The notes beneath the pieces were generated by a model. The model saw only the letters and a list, made by a program, of their open reading frames with translations. It was not told the origin of the DNA and searched no databases. Below, piece by piece: positions 10,552 through 20,486 of a stretch of 64,000 nt of DNA. A program made the position numbers and the translations under genes. Source of the DNA: Leptospira abararensis (GTDB lineage: Bacteria; Spirochaetota; Leptospiria; Leptospirales; Leptospiraceae); assembly GCF_016918735.1 (NCBI RefSeq), contig NZ_JAFFPR010000009.1, positions 124,001 through 188,000 on the forward strand. Direction: 5' to 3'. The stretch's first letter is position 1; each line of letters starts with the position of its first letter.

Positions 10552-10578
10552 AAAGCCCTGGATTTGGTCCAGGGCTTT
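10552..10578 (-). terminator. groESL terminator hairpin
   Basis: Inverted repeat with an 11-bp stem (AAAGCCCTGGA / TCCAGGGCTTT) and a 5-base loop. The run of seven T's lies on the minus strand (10555 towards 10548), so it chiefly terminates groES-groEL. On the plus strand only three T's follow. A second hairpin lies between it and groEL (stem GCGATCC 10585-10591 / GGATCGC 10607-10613). Confidence 0.85.
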
Positions 10579-10634
10579 CAGTCTGCGATCCAATGGGAAA
10601 ACCAACGGATCGCAAAAGGCGAATAGGGGATGAT

Positions 10635-12287
<1,653 letters not shown>

Positions 12288-12303
12288 TTATTTCCTTTTA
12301 TTA

Positions 12304-12594
12304 TTAGTTTGTCACAACACCGAGGATGTCGCTTTCACGGATGATGAGTAAATCACGTCCGCCTTGTTTGATTTCAGTTCCAGAATACTTTCCGTATAGA
12401 ACTGTATCTCCTACCTTTACTTCTAAAGGAATGAGTTTTCCGTCTTCATAACGTCCTTGGCCAACAGCGATGATTTTACCTTCTTGTGGTTTTTCTTTTG
12501 CTGTGTCTGGTACGATGATGGATCCGATTTTTTCTTCCGACTCATTCTTTGGCTCTACGACCACTCGGTCGCCTAAAGGTTTGATTGATGCCAT
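12304..12594 (-). CDS. groS: co-chaperonin GroES
   Basis: 96-residue lid protein of the GroEL chamber. It begins [15 protein letters not shown] and carries the mobile-loop region [21 protein letters not shown] and the [13 protein letters not shown] strand. First gene of the groES-groEL operon, with ribosome site AAGGAG 6 bases upstream. Two CIRCE-like repeats and a promoter lie directly upstream. Confidence 0.98.
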   Translation of the reverse strand: MASIKPLGDRVVVEPKNESEEKIGSIIVPDTAKEKPQEGKIIAVGQGRYEDGKLIPLEVKVGDTVLYGKYSGTEIKQGGRDLLIIRESDILGVVTN

Positions 12595-12633
12595 GAGTAG
12601 CTCCTTGTATGCAATCTGTTGATGATTCCGAGT

Positions 12634-12660
12634 TTAGCACCAATTCAAAAAGAGTGCTAA
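12634..12660 (-). promoter_or_regulatory. CIRCE operator, groES-proximal
   Basis: Read on the minus strand: TTAGCACTC, 9-base spacer, TGGTGCTAA. The consensus HrcA site is TTAGCACTC-N9-GAGTGCTAA, so 16 of 18 positions match. It lies downstream of the predicted transcription start, in the groES leader, the usual place for HrcA repression. hrcA itself is not in the window. Confidence 0.92.
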
Positions 12661-12671
12661 ACTCAAGTACC

Positions 12672-12700
12672 ATAAAACGATTGGGCAAAGGATTCGTCAA
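12672..12700 (-). promoter_or_regulatory. groES promoter
   Basis: On the minus strand TTGACG (12700-12695), a 17-base spacer and TTTTAT (12677-12672). The -35 box overlaps the distal CIRCE-like repeat and the start site would fall just before the proximal one. Boxes are assigned by eye. Confidence 0.5.
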
Positions 12701-12724
12701 GCACTTTCAAGCAAAGAGTGCTAA
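12698..12724 (-). promoter_or_regulatory. second CIRCE-like operator, distal
   Basis: On the minus strand TTAGCACTC (perfect half), 9-base spacer, AAGTGCTTG (6 of 9 match). Total 15 of 18 to the CIRCE consensus, with exact spacing. It sits between the stop codon of the HerA-like gene and the groES -35 box, 37 bases upstream of the proximal site. Confidence 0.7.
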
Positions 12725-12730
12725 AATGGA

Positions 12731-14314
12731 TTAGAACCCGAAAAGCCCCGTTTTTTTGCGTTTTGATCCTCGTTTGGGTGTGACACCGAGCATTCCAAGG
12801 AGACCCCGAGTGACCTCTTTGGCAACGGTACGGCCCACTTCTCTTGCGAGTGGGTTTTTGGAAAGGGTTTCCACAAAACTTGGGTCTTCTTTCTCTTTCG
12901 CTTTTTTGGATTTGGTTCGTTTTTCTCCGGACTCTTCTTCGGCGGCTTCCGTTTCGTCGGCAATGGTTTCCATTTTTTTGGAGAGCATTTCGTGAGCACT
13001 TTCCCGATCGAGCGTGGTTTGGTATTTTTTTACCAAATCCGATTTTGAGATTTTTGAATCCAGTTCTTCTGGATTTAGAATGCCCATCCTTGAGGCAGGC
13101 GGGGCAAGTAAAGTGCGAACCAGTGGGGTAGGTGTTCCTTTGGGGCTAAGTGCCGTAATAAAGGCCTCACCAATTCCAAGTTCGGTGATCACTTCTTTGG
13201 TATCATAAAATTCAGTTTCGGGATAATTTTCAGAAGCAGTTTTTATCGCCTTGCGGTCATTTGCTGTAAAAGCGCGAAGGGCATGTTGGACTTTTAAACC
13301 CAGTTGGCCCAAAATTTCTTTGGGTAAATCAGTCGGAGATTGTGTACAAAAGATAATACCAACCCCTTTCGAACGAATGAGACGCACCATGGTTTCCAAT
13401 TGTTTGAGTAGGTCACTCGAAGCTTCATCAAAAACCAAGTGGGCTTCATCAATGAATAAAACAAGTTTCGGTTTTTCTAAATCACCTTCTTCCGGAAAAC
13501 TTGCATAAATTTCAGTGAGGAGTGACAACATAAAAGTAGAAAAGAGGCGAGGTTTGGTTTGGATGTCAGTCAAACGAATGATAGAGACTTTAGCTTTTTT
13601 GGAATCAGTTTCGAGAAGGTCATTTACATCAAAAGAAGGTTCTCCAAAAAATTCTTCTCCCCCTTGGCCTTCCAGTTCGATGAGTTTTCGTAAAATGATG
13701 GAGATACTTTGCGAAGAAACAGTCCCGTACTCTTTCTCCAATTCTTCTTTGCCGGCATCATTGATGTATTGCAGGGCTTTTTTAAAATCTTTTGTATCTA
13801 AAATAGGAAGGCCCAAATCATCACAATATTTAAAAACTAAAGAGACCACACTGCTTTGTGTATCATTTAGTTCCAAAATCCGAGAGATAAGCACTGGCCC
13901 AAACTCGGCAATGGTTGCACGAAGACGCACTCCTGGTTCTTTGGATAGAGACAAAAATTCAACAGGATAGGCTGAGGGTTTCCACTCAATTCCAAGAGCC
14001 TTAGTACGTTCTTTGATTTTATCATTTTCTTCGCCTGCTTCGGCAAGGCCCGAAAGGTCTCCCTTGATGTCCATAAGAACCACAGGAACTCCTGCTCCCG
14101 ATAATCCTTCCGTTAGAAGTTGGAGGGTTTTGGTTTTCCCGGTTCCCGTGGCCCCGGCGATGAGGCCATGACGGTTCAGGGTGGAGAGAGGAATGGAGAC
14201 GGAAGCCTCTTTATATGTTTCTCCATCAAAGATTCCTGCACCCAAATAGAGTGATCCTTTGGATGGGTATCCATCGTTTATTTTTGAAACAAATGCATCT
14301 GATTTTTTTGCCAT
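12731..14314 (-). CDS. HerA-like ATPase (DUF853/YjgR family)
   Basis: 527-residue FtsK/HerA-superfamily P-loop ATPase. Walker A GATGTGKT is at residues 54-61, with VVLMDIKGDLSGLA shortly after. Walker B is VLFIDEAHLVFD near 290, and a sensor-like FCTQSPTDLP follows. The C-terminal ~80 residues are Lys/Glu-rich and low in complexity, ending in a basic tail. Family members are annotated as HerA-type helicases, but the substrate of the DUF853 branch is not established. It ends only 6 bases before the distal CIRCE-like repeat of groES. Confidence 0.88.
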   Translation of the reverse strand: MAKKSDAFVSKINDGYPSKGSLYLGAGIFDGETYKEASVSIPLSTLNRHGLIAGATGTGKTKTLQLLTEGLSGAGVPVVLMDIKGDLSGLAEAGEENDKIKERTKALGIEWKPSAYPVEFLSLSKEPGVRLRATIAEFGPVLISRILELNDTQSSVVSLVFKYCDDLGLPILDTKDFKKALQYINDAGKEELEKEYGTVSSQSISIILRKLIELEGQGGEEFFGEPSFDVNDLLETDSKKAKVSIIRLTDIQTKPRLFSTFMLSLLTEIYASFPEEGDLEKPKLVLFIDEAHLVFDEASSDLLKQLETMVRLIRSKGVGIIFCTQSPTDLPKEILGQLGLKVQHALRAFTANDRKAIKTASENYPETEFYDTKEVITELGIGEAFITALSPKGTPTPLVRTLLAPPASRMGILNPEELDSKISKSDLVKKYQTTLDRESAHEMLSKKMETIADETEAAEEESGEKRTKSKKAKEKEDPSFVETLSKNPLAREVGRTVAKEVTRGLLGMLGVTPKRGSKRKKTGLFGF

Positions 14315-14484
14315 TGCCGTCTCCTTGAATCCTCTACTTGTTTCCAGAGAGAATCGAAGTCAATGTTTTCTATCGCAAGCAAAACGATCGTAATTTGCCT
14401 AAATGGTCCAAAACCGAAGAATAAATTTCTCGTACACGTACTAATATGGTTTGAGTTTTTCGAAATTCCTTTTAAGGTTAGGAT

Positions 14485-16896
14485 GTGGTACGTTTTCAAT
14501 TTTTATCCCTATCTAGACTTATATTTTTCTCAATTGCTGTATCTGTATTCATTCAATGCAATCGCTCTATCCCTACCTTGGCCCAAGCAAAAACCATCCA
14601 GGCCGGTGTTTTGGATCTCACAAAAGAAGATCCCAAAACTCTGGATCCCTTTCCCTTAGCGGGGGAGTGGGAAGCTTTTCCGGGAGAACTTCCAGAAACA
14701 GAAGAGGAGTTTAAAGCCCTAGAAAAGAAGGAACCCATCCGACTTTCTGTCCCCGCCTATTGGGTGAACCAAAACTTGCCTGCCCATGGATTTGTTACTT
14801 ACCGTTTGAAACTAAAGGTAAACGAACCTTTGAACCTAATGTTCTACCTTAGGGAAACTTCCTCTGCCTACAGAGCCTATTACCACAATGCCGAAAGGGG
14901 GCTTGTCCTTCTTGGTTCTGCAGGGAAAGTTTCCAAAACCAAGGAAGATTCCGTTGGTTATTATTTGGAAACAGCCCGCTCTTTTCGAGCCACACCCTCT
15001 ACTGTTTTGTATCTACAAATTTCCAACTATCTTTATTCGCGAGGTGGGCCATACTATTCGCCTGTTTTAGGTGAGGTGGGAAAAACTCTATTATACCTAC
15101 GTTTTAAGGAACGAAAAAAAGCATTTTTCTTTGCTACATTTTTTGTCCTCGCGATCTCTCATTTATTTTTGTTCATTCATCGCAGAAAGGATAAATCTCC
15201 ACTCTGGTTTTCTTTGCTTTGCCTTTCTTGGCTCCTTCGCATTTTACTCTTTGATCGAGTTTCCAGAGACTGGTTTGTGGCCTCCGATTGGCTAGAGATG
15301 CTCCAAATCCGAATCGAATATATTGCCTTTTGTGGAATCCAAGCTTTTAGCCTTTTGTTTTTCTTTCAAAATCAGGCAAACTTCCTACCTCAAAAGTACA
15401 AAAGGTATCTATTGCTGCCCATTGTTGTGGAATTTTTAATCATCGCCATGGCACCGTACGCAGTGTACACAAAACTTCTGATTTTCAGTCAAGCCTATAT
15501 GGCTATCATTCTCGTTATAGCTATGGTTGCCGCCTTGCGTTCTTGTTTACAAAGAGAAACTAGGTTTACTGGCGGTATGATTTTATTTGGAACCATCATC
15601 ATTCTTTCTGCGACTATTTATGATTCCATTGTGTTTTTTACCCGTTGGGATTTACCAATGCTCACCGAACTAGGATTTGCGATCTTTTGTATGTGCCTTG
15701 CGATTGTGATTTCCAAACAAAATGCACATACTTGGGAAACTGCCGAATACCTAACACTTAATTTGCGAAAAGAAGTAGAATGGAAAACCATAGAACTCCG
15801 AAAAGAGAAAGAAAAGGCCGAAAAAACGGGAGAACTTAAGGATAAGTTTATCTCCATTGTGTCACATGACATTCGGTCCCCACTTTTTGGGATCTCTTCC
15901 GTGTTTAATTTACTCACTGAATCTCCCCCCTCTCTTTCTCCAGAAAGAGCAAAACAGGTATTAGGGGAGGCATCTACTGGACTCAAAAATATCCTGAGTA
16001 TGGTAGAAGAACTTATCAAATATTCTAGGTTCCAAAATGCCTCAGTATTTCCTGATTACCAACTTTTTGATTTTCGCCAAATCACAGACCAACTTATCGA
16101 ACGAGTTCAAGATATGGCCAAACCCAAAAACATATCCATCATCAGCCATATGGAAGAATCTTCCATTGGGATTGGAGATCCCAACTTAATCGAACACCTG
16201 ATTTGGAATCTACTTACCAATGCCGTTAAGTTTACAAAAGAATCGGGAACTGTGGAAATTTCTATAACGGAATCCAATAAACATTGGAGTTTAAAAGTCA
16301 TTGATACGGGTATTGGAATGTCACCCTATTGGGCTGCACATATTTTAGAAGAGGGGTTTCTTTTTGTCAGGAAGGGAACAGCTGATGAGATGGGGGCTGG
16401 TGTTGGTCTTGCTTTTTGTAAAGAAGTGGCGGAACGACATGGTGCGGAACTCATAGTCCATTCGGAAGAAGAGAAGGGCACTTCCGTTGAGTTATTACTT
16501 CCGAACTATGAGAAGATAGTTCTGGTTCTGGATGACAATCCAGGATACCGAAAACAAATCCGCAAAGTTTTAAAAGACCTCCCTTGTATCCTTTGGGAAG
16601 AGGAATATCCCGACCATGCCCTTCTTTCGGTAGGTCGATTGAAACCGGACCTCATCATTGTGGATTTTTCGATGCCTGAACGAACTGGAATCGATTTTTT
16701 ACGAGACCTTTATTCCAATTCCGAGATGGAAGAAATTCGTTCTATCCTTGTTTCCAGTTCCCACACGGATCCAAACACCGGTTATAAACTAGAGGCCACA
16801 GTGATTGAAATTGGGGGAGATGCTTTCCTTACAAAAACATCTCCGGATGAAAAGTTGGTAGAACTAGTAAAACGATTGTTAGATCTAGAAACCTAG
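14485..16896 (+). CDS. hybrid histidine kinase with 7TM sensor and C-terminal receiver
   Basis: 803 residues. N-terminal hydrophobic signal with a possible lipobox FIQC, an extracytoplasmic domain (about 35-210), then about seven membrane helices (210-420) of 7TMR-DISM type. A short coiled coil leads to HisKA (phospho-acceptor His461 in VSHDIRSPLFG). HATPase_c follows (NLLTNAVKFT, DTGIGM, GAGVGLAFCKE), and a receiver with Asp727 in VDFSMPE and the conserved Lys in TKTS. The start is GTG 14485, after AAGGTTAGG; the nearby ATG 14483 is out of frame. It ends 4 bases into the convergent LuxR-type regulator, a plausible partner. Confidence 0.92.
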   Translation: MVRFQFLSLSRLIFFSIAVSVFIQCNRSIPTLAQAKTIQAGVLDLTKEDPKTLDPFPLAGEWEAFPGELPETEEEFKALEKKEPIRLSVPAYWVNQNLPAHGFVTYRLKLKVNEPLNLMFYLRETSSAYRAYYHNAERGLVLLGSAGKVSKTKEDSVGYYLETARSFRATPSTVLYLQISNYLYSRGGPYYSPVLGEVGKTLLYLRFKERKKAFFFATFFVLAISHLFLFIHRRKDKSPLWFSLLCLSWLLRILLFDRVSRDWFVASDWLEMLQIRIEYIAFCGIQAFSLLFFFQNQANFLPQKYKRYLLLPIVVEFLIIAMAPYAVYTKLLIFSQAYMAIILVIAMVAALRSCLQRETRFTGGMILFGTIIILSATIYDSIVFFTRWDLPMLTELGFAIFCMCLAIVISKQNAHTWETAEYLTLNLRKEVEWKTIELRKEKEKAEKTGELKDKFISIVSHDIRSPLFGISSVFNLLTESPPSLSPERAKQVLGEASTGLKNILSMVEELIKYSRFQNASVFPDYQLFDFRQITDQLIERVQDMAKPKNISIISHMEESSIGIGDPNLIEHLIWNLLTNAVKFTKESGTVEISITESNKHWSLKVIDTGIGMSPYWAAHILEEGFLFVRKGTADEMGAGVGLAFCKEVAERHGAELIVHSEEEKGTSVELLLPNYEKIVLVLDDNPGYRKQIRKVLKDLPCILWEEEYPDHALLSVGRLKPDLIIVDFSMPERTGIDFLRDLYSNSEMEEIRSILVSSSHTDPNTGYKLEATVIEIGGDAFLTKTSPDEKLVELVKRLLDLET

Positions 16897-17513
16897 ATTA
16901 ACATTTGTTCTTTGGCGCGACCTATGAGTTCGGCAACAGTTTTTGCATTGAATCGGTCTTTGAGCCTACCGACATGGTATTCTACTGTTCTTTTGGAAAG
17001 GCCAATTTCTGTTCCAATTTCTTGGTAGGTTTTGCCGTGACCAAGTAGGGTCAAAATTTGTTTTTCCTTTTTGTTGGCGACTTTTCCATCTTGTGGTTTT
17101 CTGTTGAAGGAGAGTTTAAGGTTTTTGGAATAAACTGTTTTTCCTGCCGCAATTTCGTTCAGGTTTTTGGTGAGGCTACTCAGATCATCACTTTTTAAAA
17201 GATATCCATCCACGCCGGCTTCAATTGCAGAATGAACAATGGGTTGTTCATCAAGCATGGTGAGAGTGACCACTTTTAGGTTTGGGTGTTCTTTTTTCCA
17301 ATCCTTCACCATATTTAGAACGTTCTCCCCCGGAATCCTTAAATCAAGGAGGATGAAGTCGGGTGTTGTTTCGTTTATGAGGGCAAAAATTTGAGAGGAA
17401 TGTTCCGCCTCTCCCACAACTTCGAAATCTGCTGAGGAGTTCACAACGTGTTTTACGCCGACTCGAGTCACAGCGTGGTCTTCAACCAGTAATACCTTCT
17501 TTTTAGGTGTCAT
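16893..17513 (-). CDS. NarL/LuxR-family response regulator
   Basis: 206 residues: an N-terminal receiver (VLLVEDHAVTRVG, phospho-acceptor Asp in FILLDLRIPG, Lys in LLKSDD) and a C-terminal LuxR-type helix-turn-helix (TYQEIGTEIGLSKRTVEYHVGRLKDRF). ATG 17513 is chosen because AAAGGG lies about 6 bases upstream and the receiver starts at once; an upstream in-frame ATG would add 32 unrelated residues. Its 3' end overlaps the hybrid kinase gene tail-to-tail by 4 bases, which suggests a functional link. Confidence 0.93.
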   Translation of the reverse strand: MTPKKKVLLVEDHAVTRVGVKHVVNSSADFEVVGEAEHSSQIFALINETTPDFILLDLRIPGENVLNMVKDWKKEHPNLKVVTLTMLDEQPIVHSAIEAGVDGYLLKSDDLSSLTKNLNEIAAGKTVYSKNLKLSFNRKPQDGKVANKKEKQILTLLGHGKTYQEIGTEIGLSKRTVEYHVGRLKDRFNAKTVAELIGRAKEQMLI

Positions 17514-17699
17514 ATATTTCCCTTTTTTTGGAATCAGGAACCTTTTGTTCCTAGCGTTTCTCCCTAGTAGACGAAGGGAACTGCAAATATTAGTACTATT
17601 CCGTTCCATTTGTCCATAAAAAATCGTGGGTCTATCTACTTAATTTTCTCTTGCAAATTCGCTAAATTCCCCCATTTTCAGAGAAATCTTAGGAGAATT

Positions 17700-18170
17700 A
17701 TGAATAGTAAAGTAGAGAGTCTCAAAAAAATATATCTCTTCCAAAAGTTAAACCAAGACGAACTGTTACACATTGCTGAAAAGATCAGGGAAGTCCACCT
17801 ACCTCCTAGAAACGTTTTGTATGATATGGGGGAAGAGGCAGAGTCCATGTACATCGTGAAGTATGGAACCTTACAAATTTCCACCTCTACTAGCCACGGG
17901 GACGATGTGAACCTCATCACACTCGGAGAAGGGGACCATTTTGGGGAATTGCCTTTTTTTGATGATGAAAAACGCTCTGCGAAAGTGGAAGCCAAAGAGA
18001 ATTCTGAATTATACGAACTTCGCTATGCTGATTTGCACGATATGTTTTCCAAAAACAAAGAAATGGAGCTTAAATTCTACAAGGAAGTGACCCATTATTA
18101 CATCCGCCGTATGAGAAAGTTGACTCATGACTTGGCTTATGCGCGGGAATTAAGGAAACGATTCGCATAA
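17700..18170 (+). CDS. cyclic-nucleotide-binding domain protein without DNA-binding domain
   Basis: 156 residues, essentially one CRP-type cyclic-nucleotide-binding domain. The phosphate-binding cassette is well kept: FGELPFFDDEKRSAKVEA has the Gly-Glu and the Arg that contact cNMP. The C-terminus is a single helical stretch (KLTHDLAYARELRKRFA) with no helix-turn-helix, so it is not a transcription factor of CRP type by itself. ATG 17700 follows AGGAG by 7 bases. It diverges from the LuxR regulator with 186 bases between. Confidence 0.88.
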   Translation: MNSKVESLKKIYLFQKLNQDELLHIAEKIREVHLPPRNVLYDMGEEAESMYIVKYGTLQISTSTSHGDDVNLITLGEGDHFGELPFFDDEKRSAKVEAKENSELYELRYADLHDMFSKNKEMELKFYKEVTHYYIRRMRKLTHDLAYARELRKRFA

Positions 18171-18237
18171 TCGCAAGAAAGAGACAAAATTCATACAAAT
18201 CTGGATTTTTTATCGATCACTTTCGAAAAAACCTTTT

Positions 18238-18275
18238 CCATTCCTCAGTTTCTTCCTATTACAGCTAAGGAATGG
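18238..18275 (+). repeat. inverted repeat upstream of the Pur-alpha/flaA genes
   Basis: CCATTCCTCAG (18238-18248) and CTAAGGAATGG (18265-18275) pair at 10 of 11 positions around a 16-base loop. There is no T-run. The right arm overlaps the -35 element of the candidate sigma-28 promoter, so a regulator-binding role is possible. Confidence 0.5.
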
Positions 18276-18292
18276 GTTTCGGATTCCGATAC
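18266..18292 (+). promoter_or_regulatory. candidate sigma-28 (FliA) promoter
   Basis: TAAG (18266-18269), exactly 15 bases, then TCCGATAC (18285-18292). The FliA consensus is TAAA-N15-GCCGATAA, so 3 of 4 and 6 of 8 positions match with ideal spacing. The ATG of the Pur-alpha-like gene is 29 bases further on, and flaA2 and flaA1 follow without a visible terminator. The flagellar context supports the call. Confidence 0.6.
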
Positions 18293-18320
18293 TATTTACG
18301 TAGGCAGGGAGAAGGAATGC

Positions 18321-18560
18321 ATGGTGGACCCCGAAATCCTAACCGAGAAGATCGTAACACAAAATAAGACCTTCTTGGTGGATTTGAAGAAGAACCAGGC
18401 TGGATTCTACCTGAAAGTATCGGAATGGTCGAATAGCAAAAAATCCTCGATCTTTCTACCGGCAGAAGGAATCGATCGAATGATCGAAATCTTGAATCAA
18501 TTTAAAAGCCGGATATCCGATAATGAGAATACGAAAGACCCGGAGTTAGGAGCCTTTTAG
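18321..18560 (+). CDS. Pur-alpha-like single-stranded nucleic-acid-binding protein
   Basis: 79-residue protein resembling the bacterial PUR-domain family (DUF3276; Borrelia BpuR is the characterised spirochaete member). One PUR repeat is visible: VTQNKTFLVDLKKNQAGFYLKV, then SSIFLPAEGIDRMIEILNQF. Such proteins bind single-stranded DNA or RNA as dimers, and BpuR acts as a regulator. Ribosome site GAAGGA precedes the ATG. The gene ends 11 bases before flaA2, so it is likely co-transcribed with the flagellar sheath genes. Confidence 0.82.
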   Translation: MVDPEILTEKIVTQNKTFLVDLKKNQAGFYLKVSEWSNSKKSSIFLPAEGIDRMIEILNQFKSRISDNENTKDPELGAF

Positions 18561-18571
18561 GAGTGAGTTTC

Positions 18572-19288
18572 ATGGGGAAATTAGGAATGACCAAACTGTT
18601 GTTAGGCCTCTTCCTTTCAATAGGAATGTTGTACGCACAGGCAGATACTGGCGGACAAAATACAGCTAACACTGCAAATGATGAGGATAGCCCTCTTAGA
18701 AAAATCGTTTTAGACGATTTCGAAGAGGCTGAGGACTGGAGAGTAAAAGCTACCACTCCACTCGGAGAAACAAGAACTTTGAAACTCGTTCAACGCGGGC
18801 TCATCAAAGATGTATTCGATGAAAAAACCGTTCCAGAAGACGGCGGGGACAAAGTCGAAAAAAACCATATTTTAGGTGTCAAAACACATTTTGCTTCTAA
18901 AGGATTGGATCGTGTTGAATTGTACCCACCACATGAGTACATCATCAAAGGGAAAGTAAGACAAATCTCTGTTTGGGTTCTTGGTAGAAAGTACAGACAT
19001 ACTTTATTTGCAAAATTTAGAGATTATAAAGACGTAACGCATAATATCCGTTTGGGTCGATTGGATTTCTTCGGATGGAGAAAACTGACGGCTACAATTC
19101 CGGGATTTATTCCACAAAGTACAAGATTTGCACTTTTAGATAAAAACCTTCATTTTGTTTCTCTCTTCATAACATCTGATGTTCATGAAGTAGCAGGGGA
19201 CTTTTACTTCTATGTAGATGATCTCCAAGTGAGAACAGACAGATCTGAAGCGAAATACCCTGGATCTGAAATTAAGGACAATTGGTAA
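18572..19288 (+). CDS. flaA2: flagellar filament sheath protein FlaA2
   Basis: 238-residue exported protein of the FlaA family, which sheathes the periplasmic flagellar core in spirochaetes. Signal peptide [24 protein letters not shown]. FlaA-type blocks include [32 protein letters not shown] and [13 protein letters not shown] 18572 is preferred over GTG 18563 because AGGAG (18559-18563) is 8 bases upstream. The gene order flaA2-flaA1 is the one known from Leptospira. Confidence 0.93.
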   Translation: MGKLGMTKLLLGLFLSIGMLYAQADTGGQNTANTANDEDSPLRKIVLDDFEEAEDWRVKATTPLGETRTLKLVQRGLIKDVFDEKTVPEDGGDKVEKNHILGVKTHFASKGLDRVELYPPHEYIIKGKVRQISVWVLGRKYRHTLFAKFRDYKDVTHNIRLGRLDFFGWRKLTATIPGFIPQSTRFALLDKNLHFVSLFITSDVHEVAGDFYFYVDDLQVRTDRSEAKYPGSEIKDNW

Positions 19289-19304
19289 ACGGGAGAAAGG
19301 AACA

Positions 19305-20291
19305 ATGGAAAACAAAAAAACAAAAATCCTAACTTTAGTGGCCCTATCGTCCATCGCTCTGATTGGGTTTGCACAGGCGCAATACAAAGTTTCCAATGGA
19401 GTGGCAACACCTATCGGAAACGATATTGGAGCTTTGGAACTAAAAGCCATCACGATCGAATCCTGGGATAGCCCAACATCTACCGCTCCTTATGGTTGGG
19501 AAGTGTTCACTGATAAAGACGGTGTAAACAAAGATGGCACGGGTGATATGAAATACGATGAGAACAATAAGTATTCACCTGTTCTCAATGATCCAGCAAA
19601 ATCGCCTCTCGTGATGAGAGAAGTGAAACTGGTTCCTGGTAAACCTGGCGACGTAAAAAACGTAGATGCAGGGAATGCCAAAGTTTTGGCAGTGAAGTTT
19701 CAATTCACTTTTCCAGGAAACAACGTAGTAACAGTTCGTCCTCCGCGTGCTCCTGAATACGAAGTGACTCGTGCAAGGCCATACATCGGTGACGATAACA
19801 AAAAGAAATTTGATAAAATCTACGGAATTGAAGCACCAGGAAATGTAAAAGCCATTTCTGTTTGGGTTCTCGGCCGTGGAAATGAATATGATCTAGAAGG
19901 TTGGTTGGAAGACTACAATGGCAATAGCCATATTTTTCCTTTCGGATCCTTGGACTTTGTGGGTTGGAGACCTCTCCATATCCTCATCCCTCCAGGAATT
20001 CCGCAAGAGGCAACTGCCTTCCCTGCAACAAGGAACTTGATCTTCAAACAGTTTAAGATTCGTTCCAGACCAAACTCTGGTCCAGAAACGGTTTATCTTT
20101 TCTTTGATGAACTCAGAGTTCTAGCTGATACTTTTGAAGTTCACTTCGATGGGGCAAACCTTGACTTTGATGAAGAAGATTGCAAAAGCAAAGTCAAAAT
20201 GGAGCAAATGCTTCAGAAATCCGGAGCGATCTCTACAGGCGCGAAAATTCGTGATTGTAGTGGAAGTAACGGTTCTTCCCAAAACAAGTAG
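19305..20291 (+). CDS. flaA1: flagellar filament sheath protein FlaA1
   Basis: 328-residue FlaA-family protein with signal peptide ending near GFAQA. It shares with FlaA2 the blocks [35 protein letters not shown] and [10 protein letters not shown], and has an added C-terminal region of about 50 residues with two cysteines. In Leptospira FlaA1 and FlaA2 help set filament curvature and motility. It starts 16 bases after flaA2, with AGAAAGGA as ribosome site, and is followed by a terminator. Confidence 0.93.
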   Translation: MENKKTKILTLVALSSIALIGFAQAQYKVSNGVATPIGNDIGALELKAITIESWDSPTSTAPYGWEVFTDKDGVNKDGTGDMKYDENNKYSPVLNDPAKSPLVMREVKLVPGKPGDVKNVDAGNAKVLAVKFQFTFPGNNVVTVRPPRAPEYEVTRARPYIGDDNKKKFDKIYGIEAPGNVKAISVWVLGRGNEYDLEGWLEDYNGNSHIFPFGSLDFVGWRPLHILIPPGIPQEATAFPATRNLIFKQFKIRSRPNSGPETVYLFFDELRVLADTFEVHFDGANLDFDEEDCKSKVKMEQMLQKSGAISTGAKIRDCSGSNGSSQNK

Positions 20292-20321
20292 TTTCCTTAC
20301 TCACTCCTTGGGGATTCAAAC

Positions 20322-20347
20322 AACCCAGCCATTCGGTTGGGTTTTTT
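20322..20347 (+). terminator. flaA1 rho-independent terminator
   Basis: Stem AACCCAGCC / GGTTGGGTT with one wobble pair and a 4-base loop, followed by six T's. It lies 30 bases after the flaA1 stop and closes the Pur-alpha/flaA2/flaA1 unit. Confidence 0.85.
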
Positions 20348-20486
20348 GGCTTTACAGAATCGAACGGACCTAGAAAATGAACTCTAGGACTGTTCTTTTC
20401 GCGGATTCATCGCTAAATTTACCGTAACAACTTTATAGGAACTTTGAACACCCTTTATTGGAAATACGAAGAGGGAGATTCTTTTC

